Under the pieces are notes generated by a model. It was given only the letters and a program-made list of their open reading frames with translations. It had not been told where the DNA came from and did not search any database. Shown here in pieces: positions 15,432-23,958 of a stretch of DNA of 64,000 bases (the stretch's first letter is position 1; each line of letters begins with the position of its first letter). A program made the translations under genes and the position numbers. Origin of the DNA: Occultella kanbiaonis (GTDB lineage Bacteria; Actinomycetota; Actinomycetes; Actinomycetales; Beutenbergiaceae); the NCBI RefSeq assembly GCF_009708215.1, contig NZ_CP046175.1, positions 2,108,001-2,172,000 on the forward strand, read 5' to 3'.

Positions 15432-16664
15432 TCAGTCCTCGGAGTCGGGGTGCAGCGCCCGCACCCGGATCGTCGGCTCCATGTCCAGCAGTTCGGTGAG
15501 CTCGGACGGCCGCAGGTCGGCGCTGAGGTCGGTCACCACGTAACCCACGTCGCCGGAGGTGCTGAGCACCTGGCTCTCGATGTTCGCACCACCCGCGGCC
15601 AGCGTCCGGTTCACCGCGGCGAGGACACCCGGCACGTTGCGGTGCAGGTGCGCGATCCGGTGCGAGCCGTCGCGCGGGCGGTCCAGGATGAGCGCGGGGA
15701 CGTTGACGCTCAGCGCGGTCGCACCGGTCTCGAGGTAGTCGCGCAGCTTGCCGGCGACGAACATCCCGATGTCCTTCTGTGCCTCCTCGGTGGAGCCGCC
15801 CACGTGCGGGGTGAGGATCACGTTCGGCAGGTCGCGCAGCTCGGACTCGAACGCGTCGCCCTGGGCCTTGGGCTCCTCGGCGAACACGTCGACCGCGGCG
15901 CCGACGATCCGGCCCGAGACGATCTGGTCACGCAGGTGGGCGTAGTCGACGAGGAAGCCGCGGGAGAGGTTGAGGAAGATCGATCCCTCCTTCATCCGGG
16001 CGAACTGCGCCGGCCCGAACATGCCCGCGTTCCCGGGCCGCCCGTCGACATGCAGGGTCACCACGTCCGCCACGTCCAGCAGCTCGTCGAGGCTGCGCAT
16101 CCGCTGGGCGTTGCCGAGCGCGAGCTTCTCGGCGGTGTCGTAGAACACCACGCGCATCCCGAGGGCCTCGGCGAGCACCGAGAGCTGGGTGCCGATGTTC
16201 CCGTACCCGACGATGCCGAGCGTGCGGCCGCGCACCTCGTGCGCGCCAGTCGCCGACTTGTCCCAGGTGCCGGCGTGCAGCGCCTTGTCCTTCTCGGTGA
16301 GCCGCCGGGTCAACGCGATGATCTCGGCGAGGGCCAGCTCCACGACCGAGCGGGTGTTCGAGAACGGCGCGTTGAACGCAGCGACGCCACGGCCGGCGGC
16401 GGCTCGCAGGTCGATCTGGTTCGTGCCGATGCAGAACGCCCCGACGGCGAGCAGATCGGGTGCGCTCTGCAGCACCCGGGCCGTCACGTTCGTCTTGGAC
16501 CGGATGCCGAGGACGTCGACGCCCTGCAGCGCCTCGATCAGCTCGTCCTCGTCGAGGGCACCCTTGGCGGTGACCACCTCGACGCCGGCGTGCGCCAGCA
16601 GTTCCCTGCCGAGCGGATGGATGTTTTCCAGAAGGAGTGCCTTGACCACGGCCCTATCGTCCAC
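15432..16664 (-). CDS. serA: D-3-phosphoglycerate dehydrogenase SerA
   Basis: First step of serine synthesis, oxidising 3-phosphoglycerate. The protein has up to 410 residues, the length of the E. coli type (two-domain dehydrogenase plus one ACT domain). Visible parts are the NAD fold GIVGYGNIGTQLSVLAEALG, the HVDGRPGN substrate loop, VDVFAEEP and HVGGSTEEAQ (catalytic His), and a C-terminal ACT domain (HRNVPGVLAAVNRTLAAGGANIES), the site of serine feedback in this type. The start is GTG 16664 or GTG 16649; the latter gives the family's usual VKALLLENIHP start. It lies 31 bp downstream of helD. Confidence 0.93.
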   Translation of the reverse strand: MDDRAVVKALLLENIHPLGRELLAHAGVEVVTAKGALDEDELIEALQGVDVLGIRSKTNVTARVLQSAPDLLAVGAFCIGTNQIDLRAAAGRGVAAFNAPFSNTRSVVELALAEIIALTRRLTEKDKALHAGTWDKSATGAHEVRGRTLGIVGYGNIGTQLSVLAEALGMRVVFYDTAEKLALGNAQRMRSLDELLDVADVVTLHVDGRPGNAGMFGPAQFARMKEGSIFLNLSRGFLVDYAHLRDQIVSGRIVGAAVDVFAEEPKAQGDAFESELRDLPNVILTPHVGGSTEEAQKDIGMFVAGKLRDYLETGATALSVNVPALILDRPRDGSHRIAHLHRNVPGVLAAVNRTLAAGGANIESQVLSTSGDVGYVVTDLSADLRPSELTELLDMEPTIRVRALHPDSED

Positions 16665-16695
16665 CTGCGCGGCCCAGTAACAAAAACGCGACCAC

Positions 16696-18909
16696 TCAGT
16701 GGACGTCGGCGAGGCCCTCCGGCAGCGGGCCGTGATGCACCACGTGCAGGCGCCGGGTCGGCCTGGTCATCGCCACGTACAGGTCGCCGGCCCGGTCCGA
16801 CTCGGGCATCAGCTCGGCCGGTTCGCCGAGCACGACGACGTCGAACTCCAGGCCCTTGCTGCCCGCCGGGTCGAGCAGGACCACCTCGTCGGTGAGGTCG
16901 ACCACGGCCGACACCCCGAGCGCCTCGAGCAGCCCCGCATGCCGGTGCCGCGCCGCGACCACGGCGAGCCGGCCGCCGTCGAGCGTCTTCCGCTCGGCCT
17001 CGACGGCCGCCCGCAGACCCGCCGTCAGATCGTCGACCTGCGTGATCGCCAGCGCGTCGTCGATGTCCCGGGCCGAGGTGACCGGCGTCGGCGGGTGCTC
17101 CGGGTCGGCGGCCGTCGCCACCCGCCTGGCGGCGTCCATGATGTCCGACGGCGTCCGGTAGTTCACGGTCAGCGTCGCCAACCGCCAGCGGCCGCGCAGC
17201 GGTCCGTCGAGGGTCGCGCCCCAGTCGGAGGTGCCGGCCCGGGTGGAGGTCTGCGAGACATCACCGACGATGGTCATCGACCGGGTCGGGTTCCGGCGCA
17301 GCAGCGCCCGCCACGCCATCGCGGAGAGCTCCTGGGCCTCGTCGACCACGACGTGCCCGTAGGTCCAGCTGCGGTCCGCGTAGGCGCGTTCGGCCGTCGT
17401 CTGCCGCGGACCGGAGGTCGCGAACCGGTCGGCGAGGACCTCGGCGGAGACCATGCCGCCACCCGCCCCGCTGGCCTCCAGGACCTCGCGGGCGTACTCG
17501 ACCTCCTGGGCCCGGCGGGTCTCGGCCTCGCGGGCGCGCGCGCGATCGGCCTCCTCGTCGGCGCCTATGAGTTCGGCGGCCTCGTCGATGAGCGGGACGT
17601 CCGCGGGGGTCCACTCGGCGTCGGTCCGCTCGAGCAGCCTGCGCTCGGCAGCGGTCAGCATCGGTGCCGCCTCAGTGAGGCGGTGCGGCTTGGCGTACAG
17701 GTCGGCCAGCAGGCCGGTCGCGGACAACGGCATCCAGCACAGGTTCAGCGCCACCCGCACGTCCCGCGCGGACCGGAGCTCCTCGAGCACCTCCACGTGA
17801 TCGTCCTCGCCGAGACCGGGGACCATCTCGGCGTACTGACGGGACAGGGCGGTGAGCATCTGGCGCACGAACGTCACCCGGGCGAGGTTGTGCGGCGCTC
17901 GCCCACGCCGGGCCCGAGCCTGCGCCTCGCGCACCTCGGCCGGACGCAGCGTGAGCCGGACCGAACCCACCTTCAGCTCCCGCTCGGGCAGCACCCGCTG
18001 CCGGGCGCGTACGGCCGAAGCGATGATCCGCGCCCACACGGCCCGGCCCTTGATCTCGGCGACGCGGTCCGACTCGATGCCACGCGCGCTCACGCCCGGC
18101 ACCAGGTCCGCCATCGTCGAGGCGACCACACCCGTCTCGCCGAGGGAGGGCAGCACCTGCTCGATGTAGCGCAGGAACACCCGGCTCGGCCCGATCATCA
18201 GGACTCCGGACCGCTCGAGGCGTTGCCGGTGCGCGTAGAGCAGGTAGGCGGCGCGGTGCAGGGCCACCGCAGTCTTCCCGGTGCCGGGACCACCCTGGAC
18301 CACCAGCACGCCGTCCAGGTCGGAGCGGATCACCGCGTCCTGCTCGGCCTGGATGGTGGCCACGATGTCGCCCATCCGGCCGGTGCGCTGAGCGTTCAGG
18401 GCGGCCAGCAGCGCGCCCTCGCCGGAGAGGTTCACCTCGGCGGCATCGGTGAGCGCATCCAGGTCGAGCACGTCGTCCTCGACCGCGATCACCGTGCGCG
18501 CGCGGGTCTGCAGGTGTCGGCGCAGGATCAGGTCACCAGGAGCCGCAGCGGTCGCCTGGTAGAAGGCGCGTGCGGCCGGTGCCCGCCAGTCGGTGAGCAT
18601 CGGGGCGTGGTCGTCGTCCGAGAGGCCGATCCGGCCGACGTACCGGCGCCCGCCGTCGCGCAGGTCCATCCGTCCGAACACGAGCCGGTCCTCGACGGCG
18701 TCGAGCTGGGCCAGGCGGTCCTCGTACAGCGTCGCGAACGCGTCGCGCTCGGAGCGGTTCTGGGGCGAGCCCGACGGGCCCTCGCGCCGCACCTGCGCGA
18801 GCCGCTGGGTGGTGTGCTCGCGCAACTCGTCCAAGCGGGCATAGACGGCGTCCAGATACGTCTGCTCGGCGAACGGCACGATGTTCTTGGTGGGTTCGGT
18901 CGCGGTCAC
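16696..18909 (-). CDS. helD: HelD-like RNA polymerase-recycling ATPase (UvrD/Rep type)
   Basis: A 737-residue superfamily 1 protein. It begins with a coiled-coil-like arm (EQTYLDAVYARLDELREHTTQRL), then a specific insert, Walker A GGPGTGKTAVALHRAAYLLY, Walker B VVVDEAQELS and a C-terminal GLEFDVVVL...YVAMTRPTRRL region. This is the HelD pattern: proteins that enter RNA polymerase, pry off nucleic acid and recycle stalled enzyme; actinobacterial members can protect against rifampicin. GTG start with a weak GGGAGA site. It may be co-transcribed with serA. Confidence 0.87.
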   Translation of the reverse strand: MTATEPTKNIVPFAEQTYLDAVYARLDELREHTTQRLAQVRREGPSGSPQNRSERDAFATLYEDRLAQLDAVEDRLVFGRMDLRDGGRRYVGRIGLSDDDHAPMLTDWRAPAARAFYQATAAAPGDLILRRHLQTRARTVIAVEDDVLDLDALTDAAEVNLSGEGALLAALNAQRTGRMGDIVATIQAEQDAVIRSDLDGVLVVQGGPGTGKTAVALHRAAYLLYAHRQRLERSGVLMIGPSRVFLRYIEQVLPSLGETGVVASTMADLVPGVSARGIESDRVAEIKGRAVWARIIASAVRARQRVLPERELKVGSVRLTLRPAEVREAQARARRGRAPHNLARVTFVRQMLTALSRQYAEMVPGLGEDDHVEVLEELRSARDVRVALNLCWMPLSATGLLADLYAKPHRLTEAAPMLTAAERRLLERTDAEWTPADVPLIDEAAELIGADEEADRARAREAETRRAQEVEYAREVLEASGAGGGMVSAEVLADRFATSGPRQTTAERAYADRSWTYGHVVVDEAQELSAMAWRALLRRNPTRSMTIVGDVSQTSTRAGTSDWGATLDGPLRGRWRLATLTVNYRTPSDIMDAARRVATAADPEHPPTPVTSARDIDDALAITQVDDLTAGLRAAVEAERKTLDGGRLAVVAARHRHAGLLEALGVSAVVDLTDEVVLLDPAGSKGLEFDVVVLGEPAELMPESDRAGDLYVAMTRPTRRLHVVHHGPLPEGLADVH

Positions 18910-19091
18910 GATGTGATCGGATCTCCCTGCATGCTCGGCGGCAGTTCTCGGTACTGGAGTGGATCGGACGGCCGTCCATTATCCCCCTGATCGGCGCGGT
19001 CCGCGTCGCGATGTCCACTCTCCGGTCGCGAGAGGACGATGGGGAATGACACCGGCGGTCCTCGTGTTGGATCGGTGGAGAGGTGAGTGAC

Positions 19092-20018
19092 ATGACGAAG
19101 GACCCACGAGAGTTGTACAGCCGCAGCGACGGCCCGGTGGACCTGCGCGACGGCGAGGTCCCGGTGCTGGTGCACGCCCTGCAGGGCGCCATGGACGCCG
19201 GCCACGCGGGTCGGCTGATGGCCCGTCACCTGACCCGCAAGCTTCCGAGTGAGCGACTGATCGACTTCGATGTGGACGCGCTCCTGGACTACCGTTCTCG
19301 CCGGCCGTCGATGGTGTTCGACGACGGCGCCTGGACGTCCTACGAGGACCCCGAGCTCGTGGTCGACCTGATCCGCGACGACGAGGGCGCCCCGGTGCTC
19401 TTGCTGCACGGGCTCGAGCCGGACCTGCAGTGGGAACGGTTCGTCGCGGCCGTGCGCACCATCATCGAGGACTTCGGCGTGACCACCACGATCGGAGTGC
19501 ACGGCGTACCGATGGGCGTGCCGCACACCCGCCCGATGACGGTCACGGCGCACGCGACCCGGGCGGACCTGATCGGGGAGCACCCGAACTACTTCTCGAA
19601 CGTCCAGGTGCCGGGCACCGTCTCGGCACTGCTCGAGTTCCGGCTCGGCCAGGAGGGGCGCGACGCGCTCGGCTACGCGGTCAACGTGCCGCACTACCTG
19701 GCCCAGATGGAGTACCCGCAGGCGGCCGCGGAACTGGTCCGGCAGATCTCGCGCACCACGGGGCTGAGCCTGCCCGTGGGTGACCTCGAGGCTGCCGGGG
19801 CGAAGGTTCGCGCTGACATCGACCGGCAGGTGTCCGGTTCGGAGGAGGTCGGCGCCGTGGTGCACGCGCTGGAGACCCAGTTCGACTCGTTCCTCAGTGC
19901 GAACGGTGAACCGGGGCGCGGATCGCTGACCGCGCCGGCGGAGGAACTGCCCAGTGCCGACGAACTCGGCGCGCAGTTCGAGGCCTACCTGGCCGGCAAG
20001 GACGGCGACTCCGACTGA
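19092..20018 (+). CDS. PAC2 family protein
   Basis: A 308-residue cytoplasmic protein of the PAC2 (proteasome assembly chaperone 2-like) family, which is widespread in actinobacteria with unproven function. Signs are the ALQGAMDAGHAG start, LLLHGLEPDLQWERF, GVHGVPMGVPHTRP and VPHYLAQMEYPQAA motifs. An ATG at 19092 has GGAGAG 9 nt upstream and is preferred to the GTG at 19083. It diverges from helD across a 182-bp gap in which I see no clear operator. Confidence 0.85.
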   Translation: MTKDPRELYSRSDGPVDLRDGEVPVLVHALQGAMDAGHAGRLMARHLTRKLPSERLIDFDVDALLDYRSRRPSMVFDDGAWTSYEDPELVVDLIRDDEGAPVLLLHGLEPDLQWERFVAAVRTIIEDFGVTTTIGVHGVPMGVPHTRPMTVTAHATRADLIGEHPNYFSNVQVPGTVSALLEFRLGQEGRDALGYAVNVPHYLAQMEYPQAAAELVRQISRTTGLSLPVGDLEAAGAKVRADIDRQVSGSEEVGAVVHALETQFDSFLSANGEPGRGSLTAPAEELPSADELGAQFEAYLAGKDGDSD

Positions 20019-20105
20019 CGCCCGGTCCACCGATTCCTGCGAATCAGTGGAATTCTTGACGCCGGCCATGCCAGACTTGCCGGTGTTGCAGGCGTTTCAC
20101 TTACG

Positions 20106-20111
20106 TACGAT
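20106..20111 (+). promoter_or_regulatory. candidate -10 element of the cold-shock gene
   Basis: TACGAT, about 160 nt upstream of the cspA start. It would give a long 5' leader, which is usual for cold-shock mRNAs whose leaders act in temperature control. Confidence 0.3.
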
Positions 20112-20269
20112 CCGGGGCAAGCACAACCGGTGCAGGTCTCACGGACGAACGAGTGGGGCCGTTGAGGTGCCACGAGTCCGTCCACACTGACGTGGGGCGA
20201 AGCATTGCGGCATCACCGGGGTGGGCACCGGGCCCGCCCCAGAATTGTCCCCGGAAGGACACGCACAAC

Positions 20270-20473
20270 ATGGCACAGGGAACCGTCAAGTGGTTCAACG
20301 CTGAGAAGGGCTACGGCTTCATCGCCCAGGACGGCGGCGGCGACGACGTCTTCGTCCACTACTCGGCCATTCAGTCCGACGGCTACCGCAGCCTCGAAGA
20401 GGCACAGCGCGTCGAGTTCGAGATCACCCAGGGCCCGAAGGGCCCGCAGGCGGAGAGCGTTCGCGCCGTCTGA
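20270..20473 (+). CDS. cspA: cold-shock protein (CspA family)
   Basis: A 67-residue single cold-shock domain that binds single-stranded RNA and DNA. RNP1 KGYGFI and RNP2 VFVHYSAI are present, and the start [14 protein letters not shown] is canonical. A GGAAGGA ribosome site lies upstream. It is followed at once by a very strong hairpin terminator, so it is a single-gene transcript with a leader of perhaps 150 nt. Confidence 0.97.
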   Translation: MAQGTVKWFNAEKGYGFIAQDGGGDDVFVHYSAIQSDGYRSLEEAQRVEFEITQGPKGPQAESVRAV

Positions 20474-20484
20474 TCTCGCTCGGT

Positions 20485-20519
20485 GAGGGGGCCCGCACCC
20501 ACGGGGTGCGGGCCCCCTC
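20485..20519 (+). terminator. strong hairpin terminator of cspA
   Basis: A perfect 16-bp stem (left arm GAGGGGGCCCGCACCC, 20485-20500; right arm 20504-20519) with the 3-nt loop ACG, starting 12 bp after the cspA stop. No T-run follows. It also lies downstream of the convergent spermidine-synthase-like gene and may act both ways. Confidence 0.75.
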
Positions 20520-20550
20520 GCATGCTCGGACCCGCCGGCGTCCGCGCTGC

Positions 20551-21492
20551 TCAGGACGAGTGGTCGACGGCGGCGCTCGCCGGCGTAGGCCCGTCGCCGC
20601 CGGCCGTGGTCGCCACGGCGGCCGGGTCCGATCCGAGCGTCGGCGGCGGGTCCGTGAACGGGCGCGAGGTGCCCATGAACACCTCGAACGCCGGGCCGTG
20701 GACCAGGCTCGCGGGCGCGGGCAGGGTCCGCACCCGCCGGTCCAGGTGGGCCAGGGGCAGCGGTTCGGCGGAGCCGACCAGCACGACGTTGCCGTACCGG
20801 CGGCCCTTCAGGACGCCCGGCTCCGCGATCACGGCGGTGTACTCGAACACCTCGGCCACGGTTGCCGCCTCCCGGCGGGCCAGCGGCAGCGGTGGATGGT
20901 CGGCGGTGTTCGCGAGGTAGAGCCCACCGGGCCCGAGGACCCTGGCCACCTCGCGGGTGAACTCCAGGGTGCGTAGGTGTGCCGGTACCGCCCGGTCCGC
21001 GAACGCGTCCCGGATCACGGCGTCGTAGCTGTCCTCCCGGGCCGCCGTCGTGGTGCGCCGGGCATCGTCGACGCGGATCCGGAGCCGCGGCGCGCGGGGC
21101 AGATCGAACCAGTCGCGCACGTACTGGGCGAGGAGGGCATCGACTTCGACGGCGAGCTGGCGCGAGTCCGGCCAGGTCGCGTCGACGGCCCGGGCAAGGG
21201 CGCAGCCGGCCGCACCGAGGTGCAGGGCCCGGACACCGCCGCCCTCGGGCAGTGACTCCTCCAGGGCGGCGAGCATCTGCTGCATGTACTCGAACATCAG
21301 CCGACGCGGATCGGCGAGATCGAGGTGGGAGCTCTCGACCCCGTCGAGCAGGACCAGCACACCGTCCGGATCGGCACTGTCGGTGGTCAGTTCTACAGTC
21401 GACAGCGAGGTTGGAACGGGGCCGGTCGGCCACGGTGACCGCTGCGATCGTTGCGGAACGGCGCGGGAGCGCGGTGAGCGGCGGCGGGCCAT
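20551..21492 (-). CDS. spermidine synthase-like methyltransferase-fold protein
   Basis: A 313-residue protein with the Rossmann core of the spermidine synthase family: VRALHLGAAGCALARAV (nucleotide site), LAVEVDALLAQYVRDWF, RLRIRVDDAR and YDAVIRDAFAD, where the family usually has an aspartate pair. Actinobacterial members often lack polyamine activity and are of unknown role. The C-terminus is a 40-residue low-complexity tail. TACGGT lies 6 nt before the ATG, suggesting a leaderless mRNA, and the perfect LexA box sits across its -35 region, so DNA damage may control it. Confidence 0.75.
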   Translation of the reverse strand: MARRRSPRSRAVPQRSQRSPWPTGPVPTSLSTVELTTDSADPDGVLVLLDGVESSHLDLADPRRLMFEYMQQMLAALEESLPEGGGVRALHLGAAGCALARAVDATWPDSRQLAVEVDALLAQYVRDWFDLPRAPRLRIRVDDARRTTTAAREDSYDAVIRDAFADRAVPAHLRTLEFTREVARVLGPGGLYLANTADHPPLPLARREAATVAEVFEYTAVIAEPGVLKGRRYGNVVLVGSAEPLPLAHLDRRVRTLPAPASLVHGPAFEVFMGTSRPFTDPPPTLGSDPAAVATTAGGDGPTPASAAVDHSS

Positions 21493-21498
21493 GGACAG

Positions 21499-21504
21499 AC
21501 CGTA
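21499..21504 (-). promoter_or_regulatory. -10 element of a probable leaderless promoter (spermidine-synthase-like gene)
   Basis: TACGGT on the minus strand, 6 nt before the ATG at 21492. The LexA box at 21518-21533 covers the matching -35 position. Confidence 0.45.
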
Positions 21505-21508
21505 CCTC

Positions 21509-21537
21509 TTGACAGGTTCGAACACGTGTTCGATACT
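21509..21537 (+). promoter_or_regulatory. SOS promoter of the HEPN-dinB operon
   Basis: A consensus -35 TTGACA (21509-21514), a 17-bp spacer and -10 GATACT (21532-21537). The LexA box lies inside the spacer, so repressor and polymerase cannot bind together. This is the best vegetative-type promoter in the window. Confidence 0.8.
21518..21533. promoter_or_regulatory. perfect LexA box
   Basis: TCGAACACGTGTTCGA is a perfect 16-bp palindrome matching CGAAC-N4-GTTCG at all fixed positions. It lies between the -35 and -10 of the HEPN-dinB promoter and upstream of the divergent spermidine-synthase-like gene. Confidence 0.9.
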
Positions 21538-21610
21538 GGAGGCAGGTCGAACACCGGCTCCCGAAGGCCCGGCGGTCGATCGAAGGCGGAACAGGACGGA
21601 GGCAGGCGAG

Positions 21611-22036
21611 ATGGCGGCATATACGAGTCCCGATCAGCTCCTGCGTCGCGCCCAGGCCGAGCTCGACGAGGTCGGGGCCGGTACCGGCGCGCGCTCGGTG
21701 TTCCTGCATGCCCACATGGCCGGGCTCCGGGCGGCGGCCGCGGTCGTCGCCGTCGGGTCGGGAGCCGTGCCGGTGCCGGCCAGGCGCCGGCGGGCCGTGC
21801 GCAGCGTCTGGGAGCAACTCGCCGAGGCGGGCGAGCAGTGGCAGCCTTGGGCTGTGTACTTCGCAAGCGGCGCGCCGATCCGGGCGGCCATCGACTCCGA
21901 CCGGGACGTCGCGCTGAGCGTCGAGCGTGCCCAGGAGACGTTCGAGGCGGCCACCGAGTTCCTCGGGCTCGCCGGCGAGCATGTGCTGCGGGCGTCCGCG
22001 GCGCGGGACCAGCGCGTGTCCGCGTTGGCGTCATGA
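21611..22036 (+). CDS. SAV_6107-type HEPN domain protein
   Basis: A 141-residue all-helical protein of the SAV_6107 HEPN family, often found next to dinB in actinobacteria. The N-terminal helix (SPDQLLRRAQAELDE) and VFLHAHMAGLRAAAAVVA are typical, and the C-terminal half is helix-rich (VERAQETFEAATEF). No clear catalytic R-x4-6-H ribonuclease motif is seen. It is the first gene of an operon under a LexA-controlled promoter and ends 7 bp before dinB, so it probably acts in translesion synthesis or damage response. Confidence 0.75.
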   Translation: MAAYTSPDQLLRRAQAELDEVGAGTGARSVFLHAHMAGLRAAAAVVAVGSGAVPVPARRRRAVRSVWEQLAEAGEQWQPWAVYFASGAPIRAAIDSDRDVALSVERAQETFEAATEFLGLAGEHVLRASAARDQRVSALAS

Positions 22037-22043
22037 GTTCGGT

Positions 22044-23291
22044 ATGAGCCGGGGTCCGCGCGGCGTCGGCGCGAATCGCGACTGGGGCAGCGACGACTCG
22101 CGGACCCCGATCCTGCACGTGGACATGGACGCCTTCTTCGCCGCGGTCGAGCTGATCGATCGCCCGGAACTGCGCGGCCGGCCGGTCATCGTCGGCGGCC
22201 AGCACCGCGGCGTGGTGCTCTCGGCAACCTACGAGGCGCGCGCCGCCGGGGTCCACTCGGCGATGCCGATGGCGCAGGCACGCGCGTTGTGCCCGCAGGC
22301 GATCGTGATCCAGCCCGAGCACGGGCGCTACCGCGAGGTGTCCCAGTCGGTGATGCGGATCCTCGGCGAGGTCACGCCCGTGATCGAACCGTTGAGCATC
22401 GACGAGGCGTTCCTCGACGTCTCCGGCGCGCGGCGCCGGATCGGGCCGCCGCGACTGATCGCCGAGCAGATCCGAGAGCGGATCCGCACGGAGCTCAAGG
22501 TGGTCGCGTCGGTCGGTGTCGCCTCGACGAAGTTCGTCGCGAAGCTCGCGTCCAGCCACGCCAAGCCGGACGGTCTGTTGCTCATCCCGGACGAGGCGAG
22601 TGTGCCGTTCCTGCACTCGCTGCCGGTCGGCGCACTCTGGGGGGTCGGGGAGCGCACCCAGGCGAACCTGGCCCGGCTCGCGATCCACACGGTCGCCGAC
22701 CTCGCCAACACCCCGGTGGGGACGCTGAACCGGCTGCTCGGCAACTCCGCCGGCGGGCGGCTGTTCGACCTGTCCTGGGGGCGTGATCCACGGCCGGTGC
22801 AGCCCGTCCGTCAGGAGAAGTCCATCGGTCACGAGCAGACCTTCGCGATCAACCTCACCGGGCGGGCGGCGATGGCCGCTGTCCTGCTCGACCAGGCACA
22901 CCGGTGTGCGGCCCGGCTGCGTGCGGGTGATCTGGTCACTGCCGGGGTCTCCATCAAGGTGCGGTTCGCGGACTTCACCACCCTGACCCGGTCGCGTGCC
23001 CTGGAGGCTCCGACGGACGTCGCGCACGAGCTGTACCAGGCGGCGCGGTCGCTGCTCGCGGGCGTGGACGTGCCGGCCGGAGGGGTGCGGCTCCTGGGCG
23101 TCCGGTGCGACGCGCTCAGCGATTCCGCGACCACGGTGGTGCAGGCTCGACTCGACGATCCGGGGGAGGAACGACGCGAGGCGGAGCGTGCGATGGACGC
23201 CGTCCGGGCCCGATATGGAGTGAATGCGCTCACAGCGGGATCACTGCTGTCCGTTCCGGCTACCGCGAACCGCTCAGGGGACTTAAACTAA
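22044..23291 (+). CDS. dinB: DNA polymerase IV
   Basis: A Y-family translesion polymerase of 415 residues. Catalytic motifs are ILHVDMDAFFAAVE (first Asp), SYEAR-like SATYEARAAGV, and SIDEAFLDV (second Asp-Glu). Then come the HhH thumb (VGALWGVGERTQANLARL) and the little finger domain (QEKSIGHEQTF). It lacks a C-terminal QL-x-LF clamp-binding end; the tail reads VPATANRSGDLN. Second gene of the LexA-controlled operon. Confidence 0.94.
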   Translation: MSRGPRGVGANRDWGSDDSRTPILHVDMDAFFAAVELIDRPELRGRPVIVGGQHRGVVLSATYEARAAGVHSAMPMAQARALCPQAIVIQPEHGRYREVSQSVMRILGEVTPVIEPLSIDEAFLDVSGARRRIGPPRLIAEQIRERIRTELKVVASVGVASTKFVAKLASSHAKPDGLLLIPDEASVPFLHSLPVGALWGVGERTQANLARLAIHTVADLANTPVGTLNRLLGNSAGGRLFDLSWGRDPRPVQPVRQEKSIGHEQTFAINLTGRAAMAAVLLDQAHRCAARLRAGDLVTAGVSIKVRFADFTTLTRSRALEAPTDVAHELYQAARSLLAGVDVPAGGVRLLGVRCDALSDSATTVVQARLDDPGEERREAERAMDAVRARYGVNALTAGSLLSVPATANRSGDLN

Positions 23292-23341
23292 GATTCAACA
23301 GCCCCGCACGGGGGCGGTCCGGAACCCTTTTGGGAGGTGAC

Positions 23342-23725
23342 ATGCCTCTCTCTGAGTACGAGCAACGCGTGCTGGAGCAGATGGAGCAGCAACTGCGCTC
23401 CGACGACCCCAAGCTCGCGGATGCGATCTCCGGCACGCCGACGCGCCGACCCTTGCACGTGGTGCTCGGCACACTCGTGGCGCTGGCCGGGCTGGGCATG
23501 CTCGTTGGTGGCGTGGCCAGCCAGTTCATTCCGCTCGGCATCGCTGGTTTCCTCGCCATGTTCGGTGGCGTCATGTGGGCGATCTCGCGGCCCCGTGTGG
23601 GGAGCCCGGCACCGACAGGTGAAGCTGGCAAGGCCACGAACGTGCGTCGGATGAAGCCACGGAAGTCTTCGTTCATGACGCGCCTTGAGGAGCGTTGGGA
23701 CCGTCGCCGCGGCGACGGTCAGTAG
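23342..23725 (+). CDS. DUF3040 membrane protein
   Basis: A 127-residue protein with the DUF3040 signature: N-terminal PLSEYEQRVLEQMEQQLRSDDP, then two membrane helices at about 38-60 and 64-82 (VVLGTLVALAGLGMLVGGVA, IPLGIAGFLAMFGGVMWAI) and a basic C-terminal tail (MTRLEERWDRRRGD). Common in actinobacteria, often near the dcw cluster; function unknown. GGGAGGTG ribosome site. The last codons lie in a perfect 22-bp palindrome. Confidence 0.88.
   Translation: MPLSEYEQRVLEQMEQQLRSDDPKLADAISGTPTRRPLHVVLGTLVALAGLGMLVGGVASQFIPLGIAGFLAMFGGVMWAISRPRVGSPAPTGEAGKATNVRRMKPRKSSFMTRLEERWDRRRGDGQ
23699..23720. other. perfect 22-bp palindrome at the 3' end of the DUF3040 gene
   Basis: Two 11-bp arms (GACCGTCGCCG and its complement) with no loop, ending 5 bp before the end of the gene. 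It could be a protein-binding site or, with an opened loop, a terminator. Confidence 0.5.
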
Positions 23726-23881
23726 GGCACCGGTCCGGTAGCACCGAACCGGAGTTGTCGTAGTGCCGAGTAGTAGTGCTGAGGGCGTCGTCCGGACGCA
23801 GTCGTTCGGACCGCCCGCATGACAATCCGCTGCACTGGCGCGCCGTCCGCGTCTCGCAGGCGGCTTCGCTCGCACCCTCAG

Positions 23882-23958
23882 GCGTTGAGCGCGCCCAGTG
23901 CCGGAACGCGCCCATACTGAAGGCGCCCGGCGTTCAACGCGCCCGTGGCGGAACGCGC
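23882..23958. repeat. imperfect direct repeat in a 233-bp gap
   Basis: Two copies of about 29 bp (23882-23911 and 23930-23958) share GCGTT, GCGCCC and GGAACGCGC blocks with a period near 48 bp. They lie between the convergent DUF3040 and transglutaminase genes, in the longest gap of this part. Nothing else is recognisable in 23726-23958. Confidence 0.5.

Noticed and set aside
16699-18990. A 763-codon open frame on the plus strand across helD
   Set aside because: Exactly antisense to the HelD gene, rich in His, Arg and Gly with no domain; treated as a shadow.
23726-23958. A small gene in the gap after the DUF3040 gene
   Set aside because: Open frames exist but lack a ribosome site, recognisable protein features and normal codon-position GC; the region looks non-coding.
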